From: Dehalococcoidia bacterium
Lineage (GTDB): Bacteria > Chloroflexota > Dehalococcoidia > Bin125
Assembly (NCBI GenBank): GCA_022825265.1
Contig: JAJDXE010000010.1
Location: forward strand, 310,001-374,000
DNA length: 64,000 nt
Direction of reading: 5' to 3'
The notes beneath the pieces are model-generated. The model did not search any database. It was given only the letters and a program-made list of their open reading frames with translations, and had not been told where the DNA came from. The position numbers and the translations under genes were made by a program. Shown here piece by piece: positions 35,105 through 43,942 of this stretch. Positions within the stretch are counted from its first letter, which is position 1; the number at the start of each line of letters is the position of its first letter.

Positions 35105-38100
35105 ATGCGTGTCGAGAAGAGCTTGCTCCGAACAACCACGGGTGGACGCATCGTCGCCGTTGCCCTCCTGTTCGTCGTAATCGTCTCCGGTCTGTTGTTG
35201 GTCACGACTACGTTCCATCCAGCTCGTGGCCAGGAGCGAGTCCAGGATGTCGACGCGGACATCCGCATCTCGGCTCAACGGCTCGAGGGGGGCGATGTCC
35301 GATTCGGCTTGCGGGTGCGAGACGCCAGCGGCGGCTGGGCGGCGCCGGTCACACCACGCGCGCACCGGTTCGATCCGGCCAACGTCCGCGTGGGCCGATG
35401 GCTCGTCAGTTCCCCGCTGGTCCTGGAGGTTGACGGCACCGGTCGCGAGCGACTCGTGCGCAGTCGCCTGTTCGAGCCCTCCAACACAGACGAGGTCGCG
35501 CTCGTCACTGGGCTGGATGAATGGGCCGGCGACGTTCACTACTCCGCATTTCACGACGATCAGGGCGACCTGGTCACCAGTGTCTCGATCTACAGCGCTG
35601 CGGTCGGCGCGCCGGATGGCGAGCTAAGGACCACGATCACATGCCGGGGCGGCGAGACCTCGGTCGTCAATGGCGGTCTGCCCAGCGACCTCGGCGACGG
35701 CTCCACCGGTCAAGAGGTCGACATGATCTGGTCGCTGGACGACGGATCCAGGCGTTTCGAGCGCGGCGCTGTCGAGTCGGCCGGCGCGGGACTCGAACTC
35801 GTTCTCCAGGCAGGGAACAGGCTGACTGAAGCGCTTCTGGGCTACGGCAGGCAGCTCTCCCTGTCGCTCGGAACGACCCCTGCCCTGACGACCACAATCG
35901 ACCTGGAGGCGATTCGCGCCCTGCCGGTCTACGACAACCTCCGCTACTGCAATGGAGAGGCGGGCCTATCGGGTCACACGGAACTGCGCGTCCGCGCGCA
36001 GGTCCGCGCCGACCGGCGCATCGAGTTCGCCCTCCAGCAACGCACGGCCGACGGCTGGAGCGACGACATTCGGCCTCGCACCAGGGTCATGCGCGCGTTC
36101 GGCGACCCGACCATCTGGCTGTCCTCGACACCGGTCTCCTTGAACGTCGAACTCGAACCCGTCGTGAAGATCAGTCTGCCCGAGCTGGTCGTGCAACGAG
36201 ACGCCGAACCGATTGTTCCGGTAATCAGGAGCGCTCCGTACACCGGTTCGCTCTCGTATGAGGTAGAACAGCGCGACCTCGAAGGCTACCGGCCGACCAA
36301 GCTGAACTCTGTGTTGACCGTCAGCAGCGACCAGCGACCGCAACTACAAGTTGGATGCTTCGGCAACGAACGCAAGGTATTGCTGAGCGGTGCGCCTTCG
36401 GACGCCACCGGCGACCTACTCCTGGCATTTGACGACCGCGAAGCGAGGGTCAACTGGAGCGTCAACACTGCCGACGGTACGTCCACGTGGCGTCCAACCG
36501 ACGTGGAACGAACAATCGAACGCCTCCGGCAAGCGAAGCACCTGTCCGTGGGCCTCGGGCATGCTGAATCAATGCCTGTCTCGTTCGAGCTGGCCCACCT
36601 GTTCGCGACTCCGATCCAGCCAAACATCGACCACTGCGGCAACCATGCGGAACCGGACTGGCGTCCGATCACTGACGCTCCGCGCGTCGAGCAAGAATTG
36701 GGCGCCTACTACGGGGTGCTGTACCGGGAGTGGAACGGCTTTCTTCGGGACAGCCATGTCAAGACCATTGCCATCGACAGCGCACCCGCCGCAGCCGGCA
36801 GCCCCTTCACCCTCCTGATGACCTGCAACTCCCGGGTCTTGACCTTCCAGCTCGAGCGGCTCCCGGACGTGGGCAACCCTACGTCGATTCGCCTCAGGCT
36901 CGACGGCGGTGACCCGTTTGAGGTGCCTGTGAGCGTCTTCGACATATGGGATGGCACAACGCTCGTCGCGCTCAATCCCGATCTTGACGCACTCAGGCAG
37001 GGAACGACGCTCCAGTTCGAGATTGGTACCGATCGGCAAGCCCGGGGAACTTTCAATCTCGCCGAGCTGTTCGGGACTCCGATCCAGACCAACTTCGACA
37101 ACTGCAAACGGGACTACTGGTCATCGCCGCCTACCTACATTCCTGTGGTGGCTCAGCGCGAGCGGCTGTCTCGGGTGCTCGTCTACTCGGCATACCAAGA
37201 AGAGGACAGCACGGTTTCCAGCGGAGTGTGGACCACCGCGGTGGACGCGCCGAAGATCGATGGTACGTTCGAGATGCAAGCAACCTGCTACTCCGGCTCG
37301 GTGTCGCAGGCCCTCATTGAGACACCTCTGGAGGTGGATGCAGGCCAGGTATCGGTGTCCTTGACAGTCGATGGCCGCTCGTTCGGATCGACGCTCTGGC
37401 ACAAGGAGCAAGTGGGATCCTTTGGCCTGCTGGTTCACCCGTCGCCCCGTCAACTGATGGCACAACTTCGCGGAGCATCCGTCGCAGTTGCGGAGGTCCC
37501 TGAGCTGACGAGTGTCCCCATCACCTTTGATGTGAGCGGCATGTTTGATACCCCGGTGCAAGCGAACCTCGACGAGTGCGGCTACTACAAGCCGGGCCAG
37601 ATCCGCTCGCTACCCCTCCCGCTGAACGCCCTTGGCGTCAGCTCGATGCCCAACGCAGACGACGGCGTGACTGAACTCATAGCCTGGCTGCGGATTCCTG
37701 GCAGTCCGACGATTGTCCAGACGGATCTGCTGGCTGTCCATCGGCGAGTCGATGAACCCGATCTCGGCTTGATCATGACCTGTGGGCCAAGCGGCGTTTC
37801 CATGAGCATCTACGGAGAGCGCACATCGGAGCTCGACGGAAATCACTTGCGGGTGCAGTGGAGGACAGATGGAGGCGCGGTCCACCAGGCACTCTGGCAG
37901 GTCGCCCATTTCTCCACAGGGTCGACGCAGGTCAGCCCCAAGCTCGCGAGTGAGGTGATCTCGTCTTGGCGCAACGCGTCCGAACTGGAACTCACGCTCC
38001 TCGATGCCGTACCTAGTAGTCATCGCTTCAATCTCGATGCGCTCTTCGACAATCCGGTCGCCGACACCTTCGACGAATGCCTGACCATGCCGATCCCGCC

Positions 38101-38644
38101 ACAGTCGCCGCCGGTGACAGGAATTCCCCTGACGTTCGATACCCATCTCACGTATGCAGCGGACATCTTCCATGGTTCATCGTGGATCACCAGCTTTGTC
38201 GAGTTGTTGGACAACAGCCCCCTGCCGGATCGAGCGGACGACATTGATACCCGCTCAGAGTTGTCCGTCTTCTGCCGCATCGATGGGATGTCAGTCCGCG
38301 TCAGCAAATTGGACGCGATGCAGCCTGTGTTCGTCGCCGGAGACACGGTCGAAGTCACCTGGAACATTGACGGTCGATCGCACACCGAGATGTGGGATGT
38401 GTGGTCTACATTCAACTACCACGACATCTCGCCACCCGACGACGCGGGCTTCTACGCCGCCCTCAAGGGCGCCGCGACGCTCACCATTCGCGTCGCCTCG
38501 GACCCAGTCATCACCAAGATGTTCGAACTCGAACGACACGGATTCTGGGACACTCCCGTCCAACCAAACCTCGACGCTTGCGGCGCTCCCGGGACCAATT
38601 TTGGGGACAAACGAGCCCCATTGGCAACGGATCTCGTGAAGTGA
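35105..38644 (+). CDS. Large secreted repeat protein with paired cysteines
   Basis: An 1179-aa protein with an N-terminal signal/anchor (RIVAVALLFVVIVSGLLLV, about 15-33) and a long extracellular part; I do not recognise a named family. Two modules near 50-115 and 290-350 share the pattern of a basic start, IEFALQQR or VRFGLRVR, then GW, PR and W-SS-P. A second motif recurs: LFATPIQPNIDHC (about 500), FGTPIQTNFDNC (656), FDTPVQANLDEC (815), FDNPVADTFDEC (981), WDTPVQPNLDAC (1148), plus a weaker LPVYDNLRYC near 273. Each unit also has an earlier Cys (for example MTCNSR, ATCYSG, MTCGPS), suggesting one disulfide per repeat of about 160 residues. GAGGGGG precedes the start. Confidence 0.8.
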   Translation: MRVEKSLLRTTTGGRIVAVALLFVVIVSGLLLVTTTFHPARGQERVQDVDADIRISAQRLEGGDVRFGLRVRDASGGWAAPVTPRAHRFDPANVRVGRWLVSSPLVLEVDGTGRERLVRSRLFEPSNTDEVALVTGLDEWAGDVHYSAFHDDQGDLVTSVSIYSAAVGAPDGELRTTITCRGGETSVVNGGLPSDLGDGSTGQEVDMIWSLDDGSRRFERGAVESAGAGLELVLQAGNRLTEALLGYGRQLSLSLGTTPALTTTIDLEAIRALPVYDNLRYCNGEAGLSGHTELRVRAQVRADRRIEFALQQRTADGWSDDIRPRTRVMRAFGDPTIWLSSTPVSLNVELEPVVKISLPELVVQRDAEPIVPVIRSAPYTGSLSYEVEQRDLEGYRPTKLNSVLTVSSDQRPQLQVGCFGNERKVLLSGAPSDATGDLLLAFDDREARVNWSVNTADGTSTWRPTDVERTIERLRQAKHLSVGLGHAESMPVSFELAHLFATPIQPNIDHCGNHAEPDWRPITDAPRVEQELGAYYGVLYREWNGFLRDSHVKTIAIDSAPAAAGSPFTLLMTCNSRVLTFQLERLPDVGNPTSIRLRLDGGDPFEVPVSVFDIWDGTTLVALNPDLDALRQGTTLQFEIGTDRQARGTFNLAELFGTPIQTNFDNCKRDYWSSPPTYIPVVAQRERLSRVLVYSAYQEEDSTVSSGVWTTAVDAPKIDGTFEMQATCYSGSVSQALIETPLEVDAGQVSVSLTVDGRSFGSTLWHKEQVGSFGLLVHPSPRQLMAQLRGASVAVAEVPELTSVPITFDVSGMFDTPVQANLDECGYYKPGQIRSLPLPLNALGVSSMPNADDGVTELIAWLRIPGSPTIVQTDLLAVHRRVDEPDLGLIMTCGPSGVSMSIYGERTSELDGNHLRVQWRTDGGAVHQALWQVAHFSTGSTQVSPKLASEVISSWRNASELELTLLDAVPSSHRFNLDALFDNPVADTFDECLTMPIPPQSPPVTGIPLTFDTHLTYAADIFHGSSWITSFVELLDNSPLPDRADDIDTRSELSVFCRIDGMSVRVSKLDAMQPVFVAGDTVEVTWNIDGRSHTEMWDVWSTFNYHDISPPDDAGFYAALKGAATLTIRVASDPVITKMFELERHGFWDTPVQPNLDACGAPGTNFGDKRAPLATDLVK

Positions 38645-39141
38645 ATCTGTCCCGTTGACCTGAGCAGCAGGAACGCCAGCCTCTGATGCAGACCAGGTCC
38701 GAAGTCATCACAATCGCGAGGCCTGCCCAGATCCAGGTCTGCACCTCACACTGAACCCGGAAGCCACCAGAGTGGTCCGTCTAACCGGCCGCGCCCAGGA
38801 CCAAGCGCATCGACCGAAATCCTCCAGAATCGAACAGATCCGAACAACAGCGACCTAAACAGGCCTGGAAGAGCCTGCGTTCGGATGGCTCGAAGCCTGC
38901 CCAGCCCGGCTCCGTCTGCTCCACCGAAGGCCTGGGCTGCAGGTCCCGCTTCGAGATTCTCCAGACGAGCTACTGACTGGCCCAGACCCGATAGGTGTGC
39001 CCGGTCCTCAGCGAGCGCAACGTTTTGACACTGCTCAGGCCGGGGACTCCTTCCAGCGCCGGGAAGCACGCGAGCGAGCGATGGGACTGCTCGCCCCACT
39101 CATCGATTCCTGCGATCTGCGCGTTGATGTCCGCATCGCCG
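38645..39141. other. Gap with no intact gene
   Basis: This stretch of 497 bases follows the secreted protein. It holds an inverted copy of the 10-bp periodic repeat (38811-38870) and otherwise only short unconvincing frames. On the - strand it continues from the coupling-ATPase remnant, but I see no further homology. It is probably part of the same decayed integrated element. Confidence 0.5.
38811..38870. repeat. Degenerate 10-bp periodic repeat, locus 2 (inverted)
   Basis: Reading the - strand gives CTGTTTAGGT, GTTGTTCGGATCTGTTCGAT and GGATTTCGGT, the same GTTCGG/TTT decamer theme as the loci at 30121-30220 and 61993-62100. It lies between the secreted protein gene and the coupling-ATPase remnant. 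Confidence 0.5.
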
Positions 39142-39950
39142 TTACCGGTGAGAGCGGCGAAAGTCCTCAGCCGAGGTCAGATACGCCCCCGCATCCTTCC
39201 TAGTCCACCCAGCCAGATCAGGGTCGCCGAACTCGGGCTTGCGCACGGCCATAGAGAATGCCGACAGCCGTTCCGTCGCGACCGAGGCGCGGAAGTAGCA
39301 GTGGTTCAACGGCTGCCCGACGATGTCGTCCTCGGAGAGTCGTCCGCGCCCAGTTCCCAGAGCAGATCGCACGCGTCTGAGCCGGCGACCTGGAACACGG
39401 TCAGGCAGCCGCCGTTGTCGAGCAGCGTGTCGCGCATCGTCGGTGAGAGCGCCTCCAGGTTGGACAGGCTTTGCATGGCGACAAAGAGTGAGGCGACGTA
39501 CCTGCCCAGTTCGGGAAGCACCGACTCGAACTCGACCCGGGAGATGGTCTGCATCGCGTCGACCACGAACAGCGCGCCCCGACGCTGGGACAGGGGTAAC
39601 CGCTTCTGCTCACGGATCACCGCGTCGACCGAGTCGAGCTGAAACGCCCCGAGCAGGGCGACCGCATCGCGGCCGACCTCGGCCGGGTACTCTGTGCGCC
39701 AACCGCCGGCGTTTCGCGCCCACCATTCAAGCAGGTAGGGGTCGCGAAGCTGCTTCAGCACATCACCGCGTAACGCCTTGTGCGTGAGCAGACACAGCGC
39801 GTCGAGGATCGTGTACTGCTCGTCCTCCTCGGTAACGGGATGGTCATTGGCCTCGTACAGCGTCTTGACCGTCTACCCGAGGATCGACTGCATCCGCTGG
39901 CAGCCGTGCCAGGCGTCCCAGAGACGATCAAGTTCGCAGTTCGGTACACG
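39142..39950 (-). pseudogene. Remnant of a conjugative coupling ATPase (VirD4/TraG-like)
   Basis: Broken frames that join into the C-terminal part of a type IV coupling ATPase. Order on the - strand: LWDAWHGCQRMQSILG, an in-frame stop near 39876, TVKTLYEAND, YTILDALCLLTHKALRGDVL, DPYLLEWWARNAGG, GALFVVDAMQTISRVEFESV (degenerate Walker B, VVDAMQT where VVDEFQ is usual), FVAMQSLSNLEALSP, GGCLTVFQVAGSDACDLL, then a frameshift near 39345 into NHCYFRASVATERLSAFSMA. The N-terminal ATPase half with Walker A is missing. It starts within two bases of the 3' end of tRNA-Ile2, so it is probably a relict of an integrated conjugative element. Confidence 0.65.
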
Positions 39951-39951
39951 T

Positions 39952-40027
39952 TGGTGGGCCGGGCTGGATTCGAACCAGCGACCGAGCGGTTATGAGCCGC
40001 CTGCTCTGACCCCTGAGCTACCGGCCC
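39952..40027 (-). tRNA. tRNA-Ile2 (anticodon CAT, lysidine type)
   Basis: A 76-base tRNA with encoded CCA (39952-39954). The acceptor stem GGGCCGG pairs with CCGGCCC (39956-39962), the T arm is GCTGG-TTCGAAT-CCAGC, and the anticodon arm is GGCGG-CTCATAA-CCGCT. Anticodon CAT could mean Met, but AGAGCAGGCG, the loop and TCGCTGGTTC closely match E. coli tRNA-Ile2, whose CAT is modified to lysidine to read AUA. Confirming Ile2 needs a TilS-recognition check. Its 3' end abuts a mobile-element remnant, a common integration target. Confidence 0.9.
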
Positions 40028-40082
40028 GTGGCGCTCTCGGGAGCTTCACAAGTCTATCCAGCGGCTCATCTACGATCCGAGC

Positions 40083-40646
40083 ATGACCTGGCGTCTCACG
40101 TTTGCCGCGTTGATCGGGATCGCAGCGCTGGCCGTGCTGGCCTGTGGACCGTCGGGCGACCCGGCAACGCGCGGCGGAGTGATTGCCCCAGCCGTCGAGC
40201 GCCCGGACGAGCTGGCCGGCCGGCTCGAACTGCCCGCGTTGGTCGGCGAGGTCGTGTTCCCGTGGTCCGAAATCGTCGTCCGGCGCCAATCTGGCGAGAT
40301 TACGGTGGGCGTGTTGGTCGCGAACACGTCCGATCGTCGCAGCCGCGGAATGATGTACTGGAGCGGGCTACCACCGAACAGCGGGATGATCTTTATCTGG
40401 GAGCAGACGCGGGCACGGAGCGGCGGGTTCTGGAATCAGAATGTGCCGATCGATCTCAGCGTCGCCTGGCTCGGTCGCGACGGTGAGATTCTCGAGTTCT
40501 CGACGTTGCTGGCCGAAGACGAGACGGTGAAGCGTCCGCAGCAGGAGTATTTCTTCGTCCTGGAAATGCCCAGGGGACGGTTTGAAGAGATGGGAATCGC
40601 AGTCGGAGACCGTGTGTTGATTCCCGAAACACTTTTGTCGAACTAG
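40083..40646 (+). CDS. DUF192 lipoprotein
   Basis: A 187-aa exported protein. The signal FAALIGIAALAVLAC ends at Cys21, so a lipoprotein is likely. The DUF192 domain fills the rest: VGVLVANTSDRRSRGMMYWS, SGMIFIWEQ, a GFWNQNVPIDLSVAWLGRDG block, and YFFVLEMPRGRFEEMGI. DUF192 proteins are small secreted or periplasmic proteins of unknown biochemical role. The start is ATG at 40083, 55 bases from the tRNA 5' end and divergent from it. Confidence 0.85.
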   Translation: MTWRLTFAALIGIAALAVLACGPSGDPATRGGVIAPAVERPDELAGRLELPALVGEVVFPWSEIVVRRQSGEITVGVLVANTSDRRSRGMMYWSGLPPNSGMIFIWEQTRARSGGFWNQNVPIDLSVAWLGRDGEILEFSTLLAEDETVKRPQQEYFFVLEMPRGRFEEMGIAVGDRVLIPETLLSN

Positions 40647-40753
40647 CGGATTTAGAGCGCTCCAACGCAGGCTCTCCAGCAAGTTGTTCGTGATATTGTG
40701 CCGAGAACTACGGGCCGCTTGATGCTGCGGTCGCAAGCAGAACGGGACGCAAA

Positions 40754-40852
40754 ATGAAGCGAATTATCGGTGTCGGGGCGGTGCTGGCCGTTTTGGCGGC
40801 AGTTGCTCGCGTGGTGATGGGTCGCCGGCGCGACGAGGAGGACGAGGCGTAG
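40754..40852 (+). CDS. Tiny membrane peptide upstream of glpK
   Basis: A 32-aa frame, too short for routine calling. It starts MKRIIGVGAVLAVLAAVARV, one hydrophobic segment, and ends in charged GRRRDEEDEA. The composition is typical of small single-pass membrane proteins. The ribosome-binding site is weak (ACGGGACG). Its stop lies 8 bases before the first possible glpK codon, so translation may be coupled to glpK, which itself has no normal start codon. Not recognised as a family. Confidence 0.4.
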   Translation: MKRIIGVGAVLAVLAAVARVVMGRRRDEEDEA

Positions 40853-40860
40853 CTCCCCGC

Positions 40861-42300
40861 CTGATCCTCGCCCTCGATCAAGGGACCTCGTCCAGCCGAG
40901 CGCTGGCATTTGACGATCGTGGGCGCGTGGCTGCCAGCGCGCAGCGCGATCTGGAGTCACGGTTTCCTCAGCCGGGCTGGGTCGAGCAGTCCTCCGCTGA
41001 CCTATGGCAAAGTCAACTAGCGGCAGCGCGTGATGTTGTCGAGCGAGTTGGTGTTGGTGAAATCCGCGCGGTCGCGATCGCGAACCAGCGCGAGACGTCG
41101 CTGATCTGGAACCGCGAATCACTGGAGCCCTTAGGTCCGGCGATTGTCTGGCAGTGTCGGCGAACAGCGGCCGCTGCCGCCGAGCTCGATGCTGCACACG
41201 GCGTTGAGGTACGTCGGCGCTCGGGACTCAAACCCGACGCATACTTCTCCGGACCCAAGTTCTCCTGGCTACTCGACCATGTCGACGGTGCTCGTGAGCT
41301 GGCCGTGTCGGGGACGCTGGCCTGTGGAACGGTCGACTCCTGGCTGCTGGCCAATCTGACCAACGACGCCGTCCATGCGACCGACACAACCAATGCGTCC
41401 CGGACAATGCTGTGGAATCTTGCGGATCGACAGTGGGATGATCAGCTTTGCTCGTGGCAACGCGTGCCGCTGTCGATGCTGCCGGAGATACGTCCAAGCG
41501 GCGGCGAATTTGGACTGACCGATCCCACACTGTTTGACAGAGCGTTGCCAATCCTGGCGGTCGCAGGAGATCAGCAGGCGGCGCTTTATGGACACGGAAT
41601 CACAAGCCCAGGCACAGCCAAATGCACATATGGCACCGGCGCATTCCTCCTCACGCACGCCGGAACGGTTGCAAGGCCCACGTCAACGCCGAATGGTCTG
41701 CTACTGACCGCCGCGGCCGACGGAGGGTTCGTCTACGAGGGTGGGGTGTTCGCGGCTGGATCAGTCGTCCAATGGCTGCGTGATGAGTTGCAACTGGCGC
41801 CGACTGCAGCAGAAGTCTCGGCGCTCGTCGCCTCCACCGATGACTCTGCCGGGGTCATGGTCATCCCGGCACTGGCAGGACTCGGTTCTCCGCACTGGGA
41901 CCCAGACGCGCGTGGGGCGATCCTCGGTATCACTCGCGGAACGGCTCGCGCGCAGATCGCGCGCGCTGCACTGGAGGCCGTCGCGTTTCGGATCCGGGAG
42001 ATCGTCGATGCGATGGAAACCGGCGGAGCGCCAATAGAGGAGCTACGTGCCGACGGTGGGATGACGTCGAGTGATGTGCTGATGCAAATCCAGGCGAACG
42101 TGCTCCAGCGGCCGATCATCCGCCCGTCGATGCAGGAGACCACCGCGCTCGGAGTTGCCCGGCTGGCGATGGAGGTGGCTGGGATAGAGCCAAGAATCGA
42201 GACCGAAGAGCATCGATTCGATCCGGATGGGTCACTTGAGCCCGAGTTCGAGCGCTGGACGGCGGCTCGTCAAGCGGTGCAGTCGATCCCCGCTGAGTGA
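40861..42300 (+). CDS. glpK: Glycerol kinase (start codon uncertain)
   Basis: ATP-dependent glycerol phosphorylation, first step of glycerol use; FGGY family. The N-terminal phosphate loop LILALDQGTSSSRALAFD is intact, followed by NQRETSLIWNRESLEPLGPA, IVWQCRRT, GLKPDAYFSGPKFSWLLDH, AVAGDQQAALYGHG and KCTYGTGAFLLTHAG. About 479 aa, a little shorter than the 500 usual. No ATG, GTG or TTG lies in frame between the upstream stop and this motif, so the start must be a rare codon; CTG at 40861 is used here. An AGGAGG at 40836-40841 lies 19 bases upstream. glpD follows after 16 bases. Confidence 0.9.
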   Translation: MILALDQGTSSSRALAFDDRGRVAASAQRDLESRFPQPGWVEQSSADLWQSQLAAARDVVERVGVGEIRAVAIANQRETSLIWNRESLEPLGPAIVWQCRRTAAAAAELDAAHGVEVRRRSGLKPDAYFSGPKFSWLLDHVDGARELAVSGTLACGTVDSWLLANLTNDAVHATDTTNASRTMLWNLADRQWDDQLCSWQRVPLSMLPEIRPSGGEFGLTDPTLFDRALPILAVAGDQQAALYGHGITSPGTAKCTYGTGAFLLTHAGTVARPTSTPNGLLLTAAADGGFVYEGGVFAAGSVVQWLRDELQLAPTAAEVSALVASTDDSAGVMVIPALAGLGSPHWDPDARGAILGITRGTARAQIARAALEAVAFRIREIVDAMETGGAPIEELRADGGMTSSDVLMQIQANVLQRPIIRPSMQETTALGVARLAMEVAGIEPRIETEEHRFDPDGSLEPEFERWTAARQAVQSIPAE

Positions 42301-42316
42301 ATACACTCAACTTGCT

Positions 42317-43942
42317 ATGGCCGCCGCAAGCTACGACGTCATCATCATTGGCGGCGGCATCAACGGTGCGGCGACCGCCGCCTCGGTCGCCGCACGCGGA
42401 TACCGGACCCTGGTGCTCGAGCAGGACGACTTCGCCTCGGGCACAACCTCAGCCTCGACGAAGCTGATCCATGGTGGCCTGCGTTACCTCGAAACCGGCG
42501 ACGCTCGACTGGTGCATGAATCGCTGCAATCGCGGGAGCGTCTGCTGCGAGAGCGTCCGCACCTCGTCCGGCCAATGGGCTTCATCTTGCCGGTCTACGA
42601 GGGCGATCCGCGCCCATCCTGGTACATCCGCTCCGGTCTGGCGCTCTACGATCTGCTTTCGCCACGCAAGGTTTCGCCCTGGCATTCGTCATTCTCGGAG
42701 CGCGAGCTACAGCGCTTCGAGCCGTCGGTCTCCACCGATAATCTCAAAGCGGCGTACCTCTATCACGACGCCCAGGTCTGGTCGCCTGAACGATTGACCC
42801 TGGAGTACCTCGCCGAGGCACGCGCTTCGGGCGCCGATCTACGCAATCACGCGGCGGTCGACTACATCATTGTCGACGGCGGGATTGCGCGCGGCGTCGA
42901 CTTCCACGATGTGCTGACCGGCCGCAGATCGACAGCGTCGGGACGCCTCGTGATCAACGCGGCCGGTCCATGGGTCGACGCCGTCCTTGACGCCACCGGG
43001 CGTTCGCTGAGGCGACGAATCGGGGGCACTCGGGGATCGCACCTGGTCGTGGATCTGAACGGGCGCGGACCAAAGCACGCCGTGCTGGCCAGCGCCAAGT
43101 CCGACGCTCGCCCGATGTTCGTGACCCCATGGCTGGACCATCACATCATCGGCACGACCGACGTCCGCGACGACGATGATCCGTCCGATGTCCGCGCTGC
43201 CGGCTGGGAGATTGACTACCTCGTCGCCGAGGCCGCGCGAGTCCTACCTGGACTGGGCATTGAGCATCGCAATGTCCTCTACGCCTACTCGGGAGTCCGC
43301 CCGCTGGCTCGGGCGGGCGAGGGCGTCTTTGAGGGTGCCATCTCACGGCGTTCGATCATCGCCGATCACGCAACAGAGGGAGTCGAGCGGTTGGTCTCGG
43401 TCGTTGGCGGCAAGTTGACCACCGCCGCCGAGCTCGGCAGCAAGGTGGCAGAGTCCGTTGCCCAGCAGATCGGGCGACCGCGAGCTCGCGGGATCGCAGC
43501 CCTGCCCGAGACGCCGACCAGCCGCACGGTCTTCCTGCCGCCTGAGACCCAGGAGCACTTGCGCAGCGTCTACGGACCTCGAGTGCCCGAAGTCGCGGCG
43601 TACGCAGCATCCGACGGGTCGCTGGCCAGGCCTATCTCCGAGATGCACCGGGACATCGGCGCACAGGTGGCGTACGCGGTCGATCATGAGGGAGCTCGCA
43701 CCGTTGCCGATGTGCTGCTCCGCCGAACCGCGGTCGGGCTGACCAAGGATCTCGGGCGCAGCGCGGCGCGACCGACCGCGTCGATCATGGCCAGCCGACT
43801 CGGTTGGTCGGAGGAGATGCAGCAGCAGGCCGTCAGGGATTACTTCGCCGAGTTACATCGGCGCTTCGTGATCATGGACCCGTCGGGCTCGATTCCACCG
43901 GCCGAGAATCTGACCGACGATGTTGACGAGGCCGGCAGCTAA
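42317..43942 (+). CDS. glpD: Glycerol-3-phosphate dehydrogenase, FAD-dependent
   Basis: Oxidises glycerol-3-phosphate to dihydroxyacetone phosphate and passes electrons to quinone at the membrane. A 541-aa protein with FAD site [20 protein letters not shown], then [20 protein letters not shown], the substrate and FAD region GVRPLAR, and a C-terminal helical cap. Start ATG 42317 opens the conserved N-terminus. It lies 16 bases after glpK, forming a glycerol operon; no glycerol facilitator gene is seen nearby. Its stop overlaps that of the convergent copper ATPase. Confidence 0.95.
   Translation: MAAASYDVIIIGGGINGAATAASVAARGYRTLVLEQDDFASGTTSASTKLIHGGLRYLETGDARLVHESLQSRERLLRERPHLVRPMGFILPVYEGDPRPSWYIRSGLALYDLLSPRKVSPWHSSFSERELQRFEPSVSTDNLKAAYLYHDAQVWSPERLTLEYLAEARASGADLRNHAAVDYIIVDGGIARGVDFHDVLTGRRSTASGRLVINAAGPWVDAVLDATGRSLRRRIGGTRGSHLVVDLNGRGPKHAVLASAKSDARPMFVTPWLDHHIIGTTDVRDDDDPSDVRAAGWEIDYLVAEAARVLPGLGIEHRNVLYAYSGVRPLARAGEGVFEGAISRRSIIADHATEGVERLVSVVGGKLTTAAELGSKVAESVAQQIGRPRARGIAALPETPTSRTVFLPPETQEHLRSVYGPRVPEVAAYAASDGSLARPISEMHRDIGAQVAYAVDHEGARTVADVLLRRTAVGLTKDLGRSAARPTASIMASRLGWSEEMQQQAVRDYFAELHRRFVIMDPSGSIPPAENLTDDVDEAGS

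Noticed and set aside
39952..40027. Elongator tRNA-Met as the identity of the CAT tRNA
   Set aside because: D-arm, anticodon-stem and T-arm sequences match tRNA-Ile2 much better than elongator Met; not fully excluded without a model score.
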